NCBI RefSeq assembly: GCF_000340215.1
Contig: NW_006921532.1
Span: forward strand, 6,170,681 to 6,234,680
Source: Pseudocercospora fijiensis CIRAD86
Lineage: Eukaryota; Ascomycota; Dothideomycetes; Mycosphaerellales; Mycosphaerellaceae
DNA: 64,000 nt
Direction: 5' to 3'
Below the pieces are notes generated by a model. The model was not told the origin of the DNA, searched no databases, and saw only the letters and a list, made by a program, of their open reading frames with translations. Shown piece by piece: positions 1-12,700 of this stretch. How positions within the stretch are numbered: the stretch's first letter is position 1; every line of letters begins with the position of its first letter. The position numbers and the translations under genes were made by a program.

Positions 1-541
1 TATAAGACTAGTCGGAATACCTACTATTCTTATAGTAATTAGCGCGCAATCCTTCCCTATTGCTATTACCGCGGTATATCTATACCTTTAGTATTAATTG
101 TCTTTAGTTCTATTGTATTCTATTGTCTCGGTTGTACTTGTGCCGTTGCCTCCCCGTACCGAAGCAAACGGATTAGCAGCCCCCGTCGGCTCCTAATCTA
201 TCGCTTAGAAACTGCTCTATAGTATAGGTAGTCTAATATCGTTTTTCTTAGGTAGGGCCTCCGCCTCCGCTAACCTATCTACCGCATTGTCGCCGGCTTT
301 GAGTTATTTACTTAATTGTTGCTCGGTAGACGCTTTAGGACCTATCGATTATATTAGTAGGTAAGAGAAACACAGCGCTTGTAGACTACTCTTACTATAG
401 CGCTCGATCGATCCGCCTTTATCGTCGGAATCTAAAACGACGTCGATTGCTATAAGTGCATCGATATCGTTACGTACGCTCTCGAAGTTATTTATTAATA
501 ATTTAGGGGTATCCTATACTCTACCTATATACCGTACGTAT
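1..541 (-). pseudogene. 3' part of an unrecognised large gene, RIP-damaged, continues off the window
   Basis: Read on the minus strand, this stretch is one frame broken only by TAA/TAG codons, running from the LINE insertion point to the window edge. The translation is hydrophilic, with an acidic run (short motif VLDSDDKGG) and a stretch rich in Ala, Glu and Leu. It continues the frame of the minus-strand gene at 5439-9317: joining 5439 to 541 after removing the LINE and one target duplication gives an uninterrupted frame across the junction. I do not recognise a family. The downstream end lies outside the window. The stops sit where CAG, CAA or TGG would be expected, the usual mark of RIP, so the copy is dead. 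Confidence 0.5.
525..541. repeat. Target-site duplication, left copy (LINE)
   Basis: The 17 bases CTATATACCGTACGTAT recur at 5439-5455 with one G/A difference (CGTG against CGTA), a TpG to TpA change as RIP makes. The pair brackets the LINE exactly. Confidence 0.85.
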
Positions 542-599
542 CGATCTATCGCTGTTACTATATATTGCGATAAATGGTAGCGAATAGTTAGAGACGAAG

Positions 600-1860
600 G
601 GAAGACAGTTAAGAAGGAAGGGAGGACGAATAGAAAGTACTATATACTAGGGCAGAGGAGGTACTAAAGGCGGAAGATAGAAGAACCCCTAAGAGGGCAT
701 ATAGGATAATAATCTCAGAACTCCTTAGAGGACTAAAAGCAATCTACAACTAGGCAAGCTACGTAATTATAAAGGTAGCTAATACAGTTGTAGCAAAGAT
801 TACGAAGAAACAATAGGAGACAAGCCTAAACTACCGCACCTAGGCAGCAGTAGCTAGTTAGGAGGCGCCAAAACCCCCGAGGATAGTAGTTAGAGTCTAT
901 ATTACGGACCTATAGGAGTAAAAGGAAATCTAAGGACTTATAGGGAAGGAGATTATAGAAAGAATTGCAGTTAAAGAGGTAATTAGGGCTAGGAACGAAG
1001 GTAAAGGGGTAATCAAGCTATTTATAGTATAAGAGCAGGACAAAAAGAAGCTAGAAACACAAAAAGAATAGACAACTAAGATAGGGAAAACAGCAAAGGT
1101 CTCCTAATAGCAATTTATAATTATAGCCTATAGTATAATAAGAAGCTTTAAGGAAGAATAGGATATCGAGAGCCTATAGAGACAAAACCAAGCTATATAC
1201 CTAGGCCTAAAGATTACAAAAGTAGCATAGATTAAAAGGAAAATCGAAGAGACTAAGAAGCAGTCTTCCCTAATTATCTAGGTAGGGAGTACAGAGCAAG
1301 CTAATATAGTACTAGACTAGGGGTTGTTCTAGGACTTCGAAAGATTAGAAACAGAGATATATAGAAGCAACTATAGGATAATACAGTGCTTTAAATGTCA
1401 ACACTATAGACACTTAGTAGCTAAGTATATAAAGACAACTAATACCTGCTCCTATTATATAGGGGATTACTAGGTTAAAGAATACAAAGCATATAAGGGA
1501 GAAGCAAGATATACATGCTGCACTAAAAGACACCCCTCTTAGGCGAAGGAATGCCTAGTAAGAATATAGGCAGCTAGGAAGGTAAAGGAAGCTAGAATCA
1601 ATACACTAAAAAGATATACAATAAGCTAGGGCAGCCAGGTATAGAAGCAACCTAGCTAAGTGCTATAAAAGAGGTCTAGACAAGATAATAGGTTCACATT
1701 TAGGGCCTTACTAGCATAAGAGAGTTACTAGTAACTAGGGAGACTAAGATACCTTAACATTGTAGGAAAGGAAGCAGGGCAGATAAAGCTTAGTTAAATA
1801 TTAGTCTAAAGTAAGGGAAGACTAAAGGAAAACCTATAGGGAAATAATATAGATAAAACC
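600..1860 (+). pseudogene. LINE ORF1 (gag-like, zinc knuckle)
   Basis: The translation is rich in Lys, Glu, Ala and Gln and ends in a Cys/His region. At 1387-1428 the residues read CFKCQHYRHLVAKY, a CX2CX4HX4C knuckle whose last Cys is changed to Tyr (TGT to TAT), a RIP-type transition. A second Cys/His cluster follows to about 1555 (motif CCTKRHPSQAKEC). In LINEs of the Tad/I groups this protein binds the element RNA. The start codon cannot be placed because ATG has probably been mutated; the limits are approximate. Confidence 0.75.
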
Positions 1861-1879
1861 TAATAAACATTACAATATT

Positions 1880-4800
1880 ACTAAACATTATATAGTACAA
1901 TATCAACAAGAGTAAAGACAAGGTACAGAGGAGCTTCCTTTAAGCACTAAACCTAAAAGAACATTATATTATTGCAATCTAAGAGCCCTAGCTCAACCTA
2001 TATATAAAGAGACTAGCAACAGTTAAAGACCCAAGATACTACCCAATTATCTATAACTAGGGAGCCCTAAGGACATGCATCTATATTAGTAAGGAGATAG
2101 ATATAGAAACCTAGTAGGCTATACTATAGGAGGATAGGGACCTAATATTAGTTTAAGTAGAGACATCCTAAGGTACACTCTAAGTCTACTGTATATACAA
2201 CCTACTACTAGACTTAAGAAGCAGTACCTAACTAAAAACCCTAGAAAGACTACCTAGAGTTATCTAGGGGAATACCTACTAAATCCTACTTAGGGATTTC
2301 AACCTCTACTACCCCCTCTAGGGCTTAGACTTTACCCTAGCTTACTACTTCCTAGCAGGAAGACTAATTGATATATTAGAGAGGGAAGGAATAGAAATTG
2401 TTACCCTAAAGGGACTAATTACTTAGGAGGCAAGAGGAAGCAGCAGTACACTAGACCTATACTTTGCATTATATTAGATTAGGAATAGGATTACAAGATA
2501 TAGGGTTAACTAGGAACTAGAAGAATCATTAGACCACTTCCCGGTATAGATTGAGCTAAATATCTAAGCTAATTAGGAAAGGGAACTAGAGGAGAAGCTT
2601 AACTAGAAAGGTGCCTAATAAGGCAGGATTAAGGAGGAACTAGAAAGGGACCCAAAACTAGAGGAACTCTTAATAAAGCACCTACTAAGGCTAGAAGACA
2701 TTAACAAGGCAGTAGAAGAACTAATAGGAATCCTAAAACAGGTAGCTAGAAAGCATACCCTAGCAAAGAAACATTTACTATACTAGCAACTATACTAGAC
2801 TAGTAAGTATATAAGGAAGGTTAAAGCAGTAAGGAAAGCTAGGAGGCAGTAGACATAAACCTATACCTAGGAAGTATAGGATAACTACAATAAAGCCTAC
2901 TAAGAAAAGAAGATCTAGATTAAGAAAGATAAGATACAAGAATAGAGATCTATAATAGGAATGATTACAAAGAAACTAGAGGAGATATAGAGGATAGCTA
3001 AATAGGTAAGGAGACCTAAACAGGATAAGGATATGCTACTACAATTCCCGGACATTATAGACTAATAAGGATAAATGTAGACTACAATAGAAGGGAAAGT
3101 AAGAGCCCTAGGCCAACACTTCTTCTATAGAAAAGTACAAGTAGACCTATTAGACATAAAGGAGAAAGAACAAGAGACTCTACTACTAGGTATACTAAGT
3201 AACACCTAGGTTAAACCCGAAACTATTGAAAGGATCCTAAAGAAAATTCTAAGCAATAAGGCACTAGGAGAAGATAAGATCTATAACAAACTTCTAAAAG
3301 CATATAGGAAGGGGCTAGCCCTAGCACTAGCTAATATCTTTTTACAAAGCCTAGTACTAGGACACTACCTAAGACTATTTAGGAAATCCCTAATAGTAGT
3401 ACTAAGGAAGCCCTAGAAGGAAGACTATATACAGCTTAAGGCCTATAGACTAATAGCCCTACTTAATATAATAGGCAAAGTGCTAGAAAAAATTGTCGCT
3501 AAAAGGCTAACAACCTTTGCCGAGGAAAGGAATATCCTTCCTAAAGGCTAGATAGGAGGAAGAAAGAAGAGGTTAATACTAATAGCTATAGAACTAATTA
3601 TAGAACAGATTAAGCATATCTAGCACTATAGTTAAAACTAGGTAGCAACCCTCCTCTCCCTTAATATCTTAGGAGCCTTTAATAATGTCTCCTATAAAAG
3701 GCTCCTATATATACTTAAACAGAAAGCTATACTAAACTAGATAGTCTAATTCATCTAGTCCTTCCTATAGGAAAGATCAATATAGCTTATTCTAGGCAAA
3801 TTCAAATTAGACCTAATACTAACTAAAAAGGGAATCCCCTAAGGATTAACACTCTCCCTAATCCTCTTCCTTATCTTTATAGTAGACCTACTCCTACTCC
3901 TAGAATCAAAAAACACATTAGCATTAGGATTTGTAGATAACACAAACATCCTAGCCTAGTCTAAGACAATAGAAACCAACTGCAAGATCCTAGAAGAGAA
4001 GCACTAGGAATGTAAAAAATAGGCAAGGAGGTATAGAGCAAAATTCGCCCTAGAAAAGTACTAGCTTATCCACTTTAGTAAGGCAAAATCAACCTACAAT
4101 ATAAAGCAATTAATTACTATCTAAGGCTTTGAAACCCAACTATTAGCAGAGCTTAGGGTACTAGGGATCTAGCTAGATCCAAAACTAAATTAGGGACTAT
4201 AAGTAAAGAAGGCAAAGCAGAGGGCAGATGCTAATATACAATCTATTAATAGGCTTACAGCCTCTATATAGGGGGCTACATTCGAGAAAGCTAAAGTTAT
4301 ATACAAAGCAATTGTTAAGCTAGCAATACTATATAGAGCATAGATATAGACAGCCTAGGAGAAAACACTAAAGAGGATTGAGCAACTAGTTAGCAGGTCC
4401 TAAACCTAAAGCCTAAAGAAAATCCTAGGAGCATATAAAACTATACTAACAAGGGTAGTGGAAATGGAATTAGGGATCCTACCGGTTAAACAATACTTTA
4501 AGGGACTAAGATACCAATATATAGCAAAGACAATAGAATACCTAGCCTAACAGACTATCTAAAAGGCACTAGACAAGATAAAAGCCTAGTGCATTAGGAC
4601 TAGGAGGCGAGACAGACTACAAATAACTCCCTAGAAAGTTAAAGACCTAGAGCAATATAGAGTCTTAATAAGAGAAATGCTAGAGAAAGAGCTTTAGGGA
4701 CTAAATATAAGGCTAAAGGAAGACAAGCTAAAGGGAGAGAAACAAAGCCTAGCAGAATCAATTGCTAGATACCTATAGGAGTAGGAATAGAACAAAACAC

Positions 4801-5390
4801 AAGTTAGACTAGGAACCCTAAAGGCACTAATCAAATTTAGTTAACACAACTACTAGCTCTATAAGGACCTAAACAGGGCCGAGGCAAGCCTAGCTATCCA
4901 AATTAGATCTAAACACATTAGACTCAGATCTTACCTATTTAGAAGAAACGTCCTAGGAATTGAAAGCAGAGCTTACTAATATAGCTACCAATCTCAGAAC
5001 CCTAAGTATATGCTACTAGTCTGCCCTTAATAGTTAGAAGGCAGAAGTAATTAGAGACTAAAAGCAATAGAAAGGGAATACGATAAGCTAATCTAGAGTA
5101 AAGAAGACCTAAGGAGGATAGTAAAGTGGATTATTAAATAGGGATTTATACAACAATTCGCACTAGCAAGGGAAACTAAGGAGTAGATAAGAAGGAGAGA
5201 AGAAGAGGGGGAAAGAAGGGCAGGGCAGTAGGCAAGGTAGTTAGAGGGTAATAACTATAACACTAGTACACCCTAGAGGAAGGAAAACAAGGAAACGAGG
5301 AAGATTAACACTTATAAAAAGGACAGGAGGGAGGTTTTTACTAACTAAGTTAGTTTCCTACCTAAAACAATACATAGAAACAGACCTATA
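1880..5390 (+). pseudogene. LINE ORF2: endonuclease-reverse transcriptase
   Basis: Domains follow the canonical order. The endonuclease shows the DFN motif near 2287-2320 (LRDFNLYYPL) and a later SSSTLDLYFAL segment at about 2441-2467, resembling the S-x-LDL end of this nuclease family. The reverse transcriptase shows LNILGAFNNVSYKR at 3660-3700 (block A; the Asp is now Asn), GIP-stop-GLTLSLILF at 3831-3869 (block B; the Gln codon is now TAA) and GFVDNTN near 3925-3947 (block C; the second Asp of the catalytic pair is now Asn). A Cys/His-bearing tail and a long charged coil end the protein. Both catalytic losses are G-to-A changes. The enzyme would have nicked the target and primed cDNA there. 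Confidence 0.88.
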
Positions 5391-5423
5391 TAGGCCGAAA
5401 GGCACTACAATAGGCAAATGAAA

Positions 5424-5441
5424 TATCTATCTATCTATCTA
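5424..5441. repeat. (ATCT)n tail of the LINE
   Basis: A short tetranucleotide tract lies at the LINE 3' end and overlaps the first bases of the right target duplication, typical of LINEs that end in simple repeats instead of poly(A). Confidence 0.7.
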
Positions 5442-5455
5442 TATACCGTGCGTAT
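5439..5455. repeat. Target-site duplication, right copy (LINE)
   Basis: CTATATACCGTGCGTAT matches 525-541 at 16 of 17 positions; the difference is one RIP-type transition in the left copy. Confidence 0.85.
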
Positions 5456-8400
5456 ATCTTCTGCGCTTTCGACAACCGAAGGTTACGAGTAGCTTAATCC
5501 GTCGCATTCTACGTAGTTATCCGATCTAGGAACGGCTAGTGCATTAACTTGTAATCTAGGGCTAGCTAGATCGCTTTACCTCTAACTTTAGTTAAATGCG
5601 ACTCTATCGACTATCCGGTTAGTATTCTACCGAGTACTATAGCGGTAGACAATATTATAAAAGGGGTGACTTTATAGTAGTACTGTTTGATATATATCTT
5701 CTAGCCTCGCCGATCCTGCCGGAGTAGCACACCCGCTAGACATTTGTATATAAGCTTACTAAGGTAGCGCGCAGTATATGTCGACCGTTAGCTATTATCT
5801 AGTAACTATACTATTTTAGAGAGGGTCTTACTAGTTTCTCGTCGTAGCACTTAAAGATTTAGTTGTCGAGCATCCTCTTAGCGTATACTATCCTTTTTAG
5901 AGTATCGGTTATTACGATCGGTACTTAGTTTGTTAAGGTTAATCGGATATAGGTATTAATATAGCCTCGCTCCTTTCGTATAGCTTCTCGCAACTATTCT
6001 AATATTAGTCTCGATGCTATTATATCGGGATCTCTACCGACTGCTTAGACTACGTCTCTCGACGGTATATAGCTACCCGGCTATAGCACTATTGTACGTA
6101 AAGCTAGTAATCGATCGTAGTTTTTACTATATACCTCCTTAATTGTTTCGTCTACCTATACTAGGGTTTAGGTAGCAGGAAACATCGTCTTATATCCTCG
6201 GGCCCTAGTTAACGTAATAGCGAATAGTTTACGACGCGTCTCGTTATATAAGATTTGCTCCCTTATCTCGAGTAAGCCCTTCTTTCGATTTAAACGTTCT
6301 TTACTAGAAGTCGTTAAGCCTTTATCTCGCTTCTTACGTCGTTTTAATAGCTTTATATCGTCGCTCTAATCTGCCCTATCGTCGCTGTACTTCCGTTTTA
6401 GCCTTGCCGGATCTTTGCTATTCTTGCCCTTATACTAGTTACGTTAGTCCTCTATTACCGTACTCTAGTATACGTTACCTTTATAAATTTCGATCTAATG
6501 CTAGTCGCTATATATAAACGAGTATCCTCCCCGTTTTCTTCTTCGAATCTAGTATCCCTATCCGACTCTGTCGAGTTAGATAACGACTTAGTTCTGTATT
6601 TATCTTCTTCGTAGTTGCGACCTATCCTAAGTGTACTACAACGAGTAGTAGTATTATTACGAATCTAACGTAGTATATATTAGACTATACGCGTCTTCGT
6701 ACTTGTTTACCCTACGAAAAGGGGGGTATTAAATTGCGGTTTCATCTTCTGCTCCTATATAGACTGCCCGAGTCGCTGTCTATAATCGCTTATTAGTCCT
6801 ATCGGATATGCCCCGCTAACGCTAAAGCATAATCGTAGCCTATAGACTATTCGCTATTTTCGTACCTTATCGACGCTAGCCCGATTTAGTCGCGAGTCGG
6901 ATTCGGGAACTATTAATCTAGCGCTATTATTAGTCTAGCGGTAATTATTACAGTCTATGCCGACGGCATATAGCAACACTATCGACATTGTACTAAAGCA
7001 ATCGGCGCATTTAGACTATTTATTCCTCGCTCGGTCGCTACTACGGTATATATAGATATATGTTCTTTATCGGTAAATCAATCGGCGTTAGCTAATCCGC
7101 TAGGTCGAACATATACCTTCGAAGCCGCCTCGCAGTATTACGGGTTAGTTAGAACTATCTCTATCGGCGTATTTAGCTAATTCGAGGTTAATAACACCGT
7201 AGAGGCCCTATACTCGACAGATGCAATTCTAACTAGATTAGCTAGAGGTATGTAATCTACCCTAGTACGACGACTGCTAGTCGTAGCCGATTTAGCCTTT
7301 CCTTAACTATCGCGCTACCCCGAGTCCGCTATCGCTACAGCGCGATTAGGGTACTTAAATATAGGCCGAGATTAAATAGATAAAGGAAGAGATCGCGGCG
7401 CTTAAGACTACTATACGTAATATGCTTACTATATATTAGTATATATCTAAGATTAAAGCGTAGTGCTTATCGTAGTCGGGGCATCTTGCCTTCCGTTTAA
7501 TAAATAGATTAGTACCTATTACTATTAGAGTAGGACTTCTGTATCGGACTTAGCGAAATTAATTATTTATCTTGCTTTTCTGCGTTTACATTTACGCTCG
7601 TTCTGCCTCCTTAATTTACCTGTAGATTGTAAATCGTAGCTATAGGCCTCTACCTAATATATCGGATAGACTAGCCCTCTACTGTCGCTCGTTGTTAATT
7701 CGAACGTGTCTGTGTTAGTCGCTTGTCTAATATAAGGCGTCGACGCCGGCTTCGAAACTACAATCTACCCGCAGTATCTTAACTAATCGTTCGAGGTCTA
7801 TATTATCGACTCCTACTAACGCGCGGCCTCTAACTATAGGCTAGCGATAATCGAGTTTATATAGTCGACATATAGGTTTTACCTTCCCGTTCTGCTCTTA
7901 TACTATAACTATGCTCTACTATATATTATTTAGTACGCGGTACGGCGGCACCGCTCTAGATCCTTCTAGTGTCGCTAGTCTAGTATCCGTAGATATAGCA
8001 ATTTCCGCGCAATCGCTAGTATCGCCGACTCTACGCGTTGTTACGCGTACCGTTTTTCGTCTCGTCCGTCGGCGATAATTAGAACAAATCTTATATACTA
8101 GGCACCTAAACGCAGTCTGTCCCTCTACCGTACGGATCTGCTTTACTGCCTTAGGGAACTCTTCTTCGTATTTCTCGTCTATTAATACTAGGTCGCATAG
8201 GTAACCTTGCGTCCTTCGGCGTTCCGGTAATAATAGTAATCGGAACGTGCTGCTAATCTAACTAGACTCCTAAATTGACCTCTCGACGCTAGCGTAAAAT
8301 GCGTAGTATATCGACGGCGATAGGCTAAGGCCGCGGGTAATACCGCCTATTGAATATTAATCGCGAGGTAGTTAGGTACGTAGCATTCTCGAAGGCGGTA

Positions 8401-9317
8401 GTTATATATATAGCGTAGTAGAAAGTCGACGTTAGTTAGCAGTAGAAACTAGAACTACTCTAGTCGCGGGGTTTGCTAATGCCGACTCGGGCCCTAATTC
8501 GGTATCGAATCGGATACTAAGCCTACTAGGCAACTTCTATATCCTCTATTACTAACTTCGGTAGCGGGTTCGGCAAATTACGTTATCTATTATCTCGCTT
8601 CTTAACCTTACGCCTAGTGTATTATATTACCGCGGATTTATATACGGTCGTTTATTCGGCCTCCTACTTAGACTACTACTCTAGTACACGATCTATAGAA
8701 TATTTCGATCGTTTTATGCCTTTGTTTGCTACTCGTTATAGCTAAACATATGCCTTTTCGCCGCCGATAGAGTTAGTAGCATCTATAGAAAACATACTAT
8801 CTTAATCGTTAGCTCGAACTATCTATATGCCCTGCTCTCGGGTCCTAAGACTAACCGCCTTACTAGCCTATACCCTCGTACTATAGCGGGTCTAGTCTAC
8901 TCGCTATCGTATAATAATTGTTAGTTACTATAAGGACATAGATCGGTTAATTTAGCTATATTACGTAGCTTATAAGTACTCGCGTCTCGCGCCGGCGATC
9001 GCAGTCGCAACTCTACTATAGATAGGCTTATATTTATATTACTAACTTTCGATTACTTATTACGTAGTACTATATTTACTACGACTTGTTAGTCCTATAT
9101 CTAGAACCGTCTATCGTATAGGGGTTTATACTACAACGATTATCTATAGCCTTATTACTTCGGTTACTAGTTGCGTAACTAAACTATTATATGCTTAAGC
9201 GCTAGATGCCTTACTTCGTCGATTTATTAGCTAGTTAGGCCCGACTCGCTAACCGACCCGGTTACGAGGTAGGCATTTAAGGTCGTTACCTTTCCTTATT
9301 ACTACCTTCTTTAACAT
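5439..9317 (-). pseudogene. 5' part of an unrecognised large gene, divergent from the SNF2-like gene
   Basis: The minus strand reads as long conceptual frames interrupted almost only by TAG/TAA, from a candidate ATG at 9317-9315 (first residues MLKKVVIRKGN) to the LINE junction. An acidic Ser/Glu/Asp-rich stretch lies near 6.5-6.6 kb and a Lys/Arg-rich stretch near 6.3-6.4 kb. More than one frame stays readable in places because RIP has removed most other sequence signals, so the protein cannot be reconstructed with confidence and may contain introns. I recognise no domain. It is head-to-head with the SNF2-like gene across a 0.4-kb gap, which suggests the two belong to one repeated element or gene pair. 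Confidence 0.45.
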
Positions 9318-9723
9318 TTACTATCAACTCGCACTAATATACCTGTTCTATATATATGTACCCCCTTACCCTTACCCTCTCTATCGTACGTATAGTATAT
9401 TATTTCCTTCGCTAATGCCCTATTCTAACTCGTATATAGGCCGCACTATATAACTTAGCCGTCGTGCTCGACTAGCGTTAAGCTAGTATATATAGACACT
9501 CGTTGTATAACGCAACTCTAACGGCTCGCGTTAGGGTCGGCGGGTATAAGTAGCTCTCCGCTCCTATTCTTACCTCCGCCGACCCTAACGTATAGCGAAT
9601 TTCACTAACTCTGTTAGTTTATCTACTACTCTCGGATAGTGTACGTCGTTGTCGATCTATAGTCCCTAACCTCTATTATATAAGTATTACTAATTAGTAT
9701 AACCTGTTATATACTAATACTAT
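9318..9723. promoter_or_regulatory. Divergent intergenic region with a 15-bp-arm hairpin
   Basis: The gap between two head-to-head genes must hold both promoters. It contains a perfect inverted repeat: 9529-9543 (CGTTAGGGTCGGCGG) pairs with 9576-9590 around a 32-base loop. TATA-like strings are abundant but uninformative in RIP-affected DNA. The hairpin's high GC content stands out from its surroundings. No specific factor site can be named. Confidence 0.4.
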
Positions 9724-12700
9724 ATACTAGTTACAAACTCGTCGCCTACTACCTTTGCCGAGATAGTAGTCTCTACGAATGTCGAGGACTAGCTAAAGGA
9801 CAACGAGCTACTAATTAAAGCCTTAAATAGCGGCAAAGACGTCCCTAAACATATTATACTAAACCTGTATAGTATCGATAAGCCTCTTCTTACGTTAGTA
9901 ATAAAAAGGCTCCTTCCGTATCTAGAGAAACATTTTTCATTTAACTAGTTAAAGGGGAAGTAGAGTCGCTAGCCCGTTAAGGGGCATTATAAGGAGGAGA
10001 AAGCTACAGTATACGCTATTGCTAGCAACCTCAACTATCCTACTAAACCTAGACGTGCGCTATTAATGCCCGAATAGTACTTTAAAGATCCTAAACAGGC
10101 TCCGAAGTAGTACGTTAGGGGAATGCTTCCGTAGGACAATACAAATAGTCCGAATAATAAAATTTAGAGGTCTATAGTCTACTTAGTATGCCGCCTTATA
10201 TAGAAGGTTATAAGGGACAAGTTTACCCCGCCGGCCGGTAATAATACTAAAGAGGAAGACGTATCCGAGAGCGAGACTAATAGATCCCGATAAACTACGC
10301 CCTCTATACCTAAGCGTAGAGCAAGTTCTGCCTCTACTAGTAAGACTAGCAGAGCCGGTCGGGTATTTAAGAGAATAACGCTAGGAGATTCGTATAGTAG
10401 TAAGGATACTAATCTAGTAATGTCCGACGCGCTACGCCCTATTAAGCCGGACCGGGCTAAGATTACGTTGTAGTTTAGTATTATCGACTAGCGGTTACCT
10501 TTAACGGCGGACTACGACGTATTTGGCCTAAATTAGTCTGTCCTACAATCGAAGACTTCTAATAATATTAGTATAAAGGATTTGTTACGGCTCTAGCTCG
10601 TACGAGAGTTATTACTATCGCCCGAATAGTAGAAGTACGAATTCTTCGTAGTAATCGATCTAGCTCGCGGCCCTAAAGGTCTTTCTAAATGCAAGACTAA
10701 TCCGATATTCTACTCCCTAGCTATAGAGATATATAACAGCTTAGATACTAGGATTTCTACTAGACTCGATTTCCTTATCGGCAAAAATATAACGGACTAT
10801 GCTAGGATACCTTCTATATATCGTCGACCGTCCCTACTTAAGGCTTCTAGAACTATCGACCTAGCTTAGTATAGTGCTTCTATAGCCGGTAATCCTACCG
10901 AAATCAATATCGGTTAGAGTCCGCAGTCGCCTACGAAATCGGCTATTAAGCAAGCTAAGGACGACCGACTCGCTCGTAAGGATCGCGCCGATCGCGAGCG
11001 CTATAAACAGCTTATCGCGGATAGATTCTAGAGGATATATAAAGAGTAGGAGGCAGCTCGGTAGGCAGCTGCGCGAAAAGCTATAGCCGACGTCGCCGCG
11101 GATATAATAGCGATTTAGTAGGCTATCGATAAGGCAGTTAAGGAGGTGCTCCGCGACAACGGTTATAATAGGAACACTACTTTACTTCTAGTCGCCCTCG
11201 ACGATTCGGTTCGAACGGCCGTCCGTTCCGTATAGCCCGATACGATAGAGTATACGGTAAAGGCCTATATTGCTTCTACTCTACCTAAGATATAGCACGC
11301 TTTAAATAGACTCGCACTATCCCTAGTATAACCTCCGGCGTAGACAAATGCTAGTAATAATGCTAAGGATAATAGAAAAATTAAATCGAGCAAAGCCGAC
11401 AATACTAATAGTAAGAAGGCCGGAGATATAATCGACTCGAAGCGAGATCGAATTCGCTAGAAATAGATCGAGTCGTTACCGAGTTAGATCGTATCGCTAC
11501 TAGATCCGAATAAGCCTAAACTCGCCGTACGACTACCGGGTACGCAAGTAGAAGTCTAAGCCGACTCTCTACCGATCTAGACGTTAGTAGATTTTGTCGA
11601 TTAGATCTCGTCGGCGATACCTAGCTAGTCGATAGATTTAGATATAGAAACCGACGTCGAGAAGCAGTTGTCTAGTAACGTATACTCCTATCTCGACGCT
11701 AAGAACTTTAAGTTGATATACGATTTTAGACTGCTCGATCCCTCTTAGACTTCGCCGCGTATAGGCGTTATTCCGCCTAATTAGAGATCGACTCGTCCGT
11801 TAAAGTCTTACTAATTCTATACAATTACCTAGACGCTTCTAGCTTCCGTTGCTAGCGCGGACTTCTATATCGGCGGTATAGACGTAGGTATAGGCAAGAC
11901 AGTATATACGTTAGAGTACGTCGCTATAACCTCGATATAGCAGAGGGTATAGAGTAATAACGGGCTATTAACTGCTAACGCCTATCCCTTTCGGCTATCT
12001 AATTCGTCGGTTAACCTAGGACTTCGGCTAAATAAGAAAATTGCGTTCGATCCGTAGGTATTAGCTAGCGGTATAAAGCCGGTTATCCGCCCTAGCGTTT
12101 ACGTTGTCTGTATTCCGAAGCAGCTAGCCGAAAACTAGATATATAAGATCGATAACTTTATACTACCTGGAGCTATATTCGTATATCTTATAAAAGACTC
12201 TAGTAAGCTAACGAAAGATAAGAGACGTAATAGAGCTAGTCCGTAGAACTACAACTAGGTCGTGTATATCGAGGACGTTCTTTATCTCGATTATATAGCG
12301 CTCCCGACTCGGCTAGAACTAGAACAGGTGTTCGGTACAAAGGTTATAGATAGGTAGTAGTTTAAAAAAGGCGTCCCGGTGCGCTTATTGCTTAAATACG
12401 AGGATATAGAAGTACCCCCTTATTTATAGTACTATAAATAGATCGTCCTTACTACCTCGACTATAATATCTAACGTACTAGATTTTATAACGTACGAACG
12501 AGCTAAGAAATAGAAGTCCTAGACACGGTCGGAGAAATCTATTTCGAAACCGCCGCTACTTCGTATACTAGCTACGACTGTTATTGTCGACGAGTTTTAT
12601 ATTACTAAGACATATAGCGCTAAAGAGTAGACTGCCGTCGCTAGTCTTATAGGCTATCCTTTCGTTCTCGGCCTAAGTAGCACCCTCTTTAGCAAACTAT

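Larger units (their letters stand above)
542..5438 (+). mobile_element. Non-LTR retrotransposon (LINE, Tad1/I-like), RIP-inactivated
   Basis: A 4.9-kb element with the standard two-ORF LINE layout: a gag-like ORF1 with zinc knuckles, then ORF2 with an apurinic-type endonuclease, a reverse transcriptase and a C-terminal Cys/His knuckle region. It ends in an (ATCT)n tract at about 5424-5441, the kind of short simple-repeat tail LINEs carry, and is flanked by a 17-bp target duplication. No RNase H domain is evident. The element interrupts a minus-strand gene, so it inserted after that gene was in place. All frames carry many TAG/TAA codons at Trp/Gln positions, and the RT active-site Asp has become Asn. 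It is full length or nearly so but cannot be active. Confidence 0.92.
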
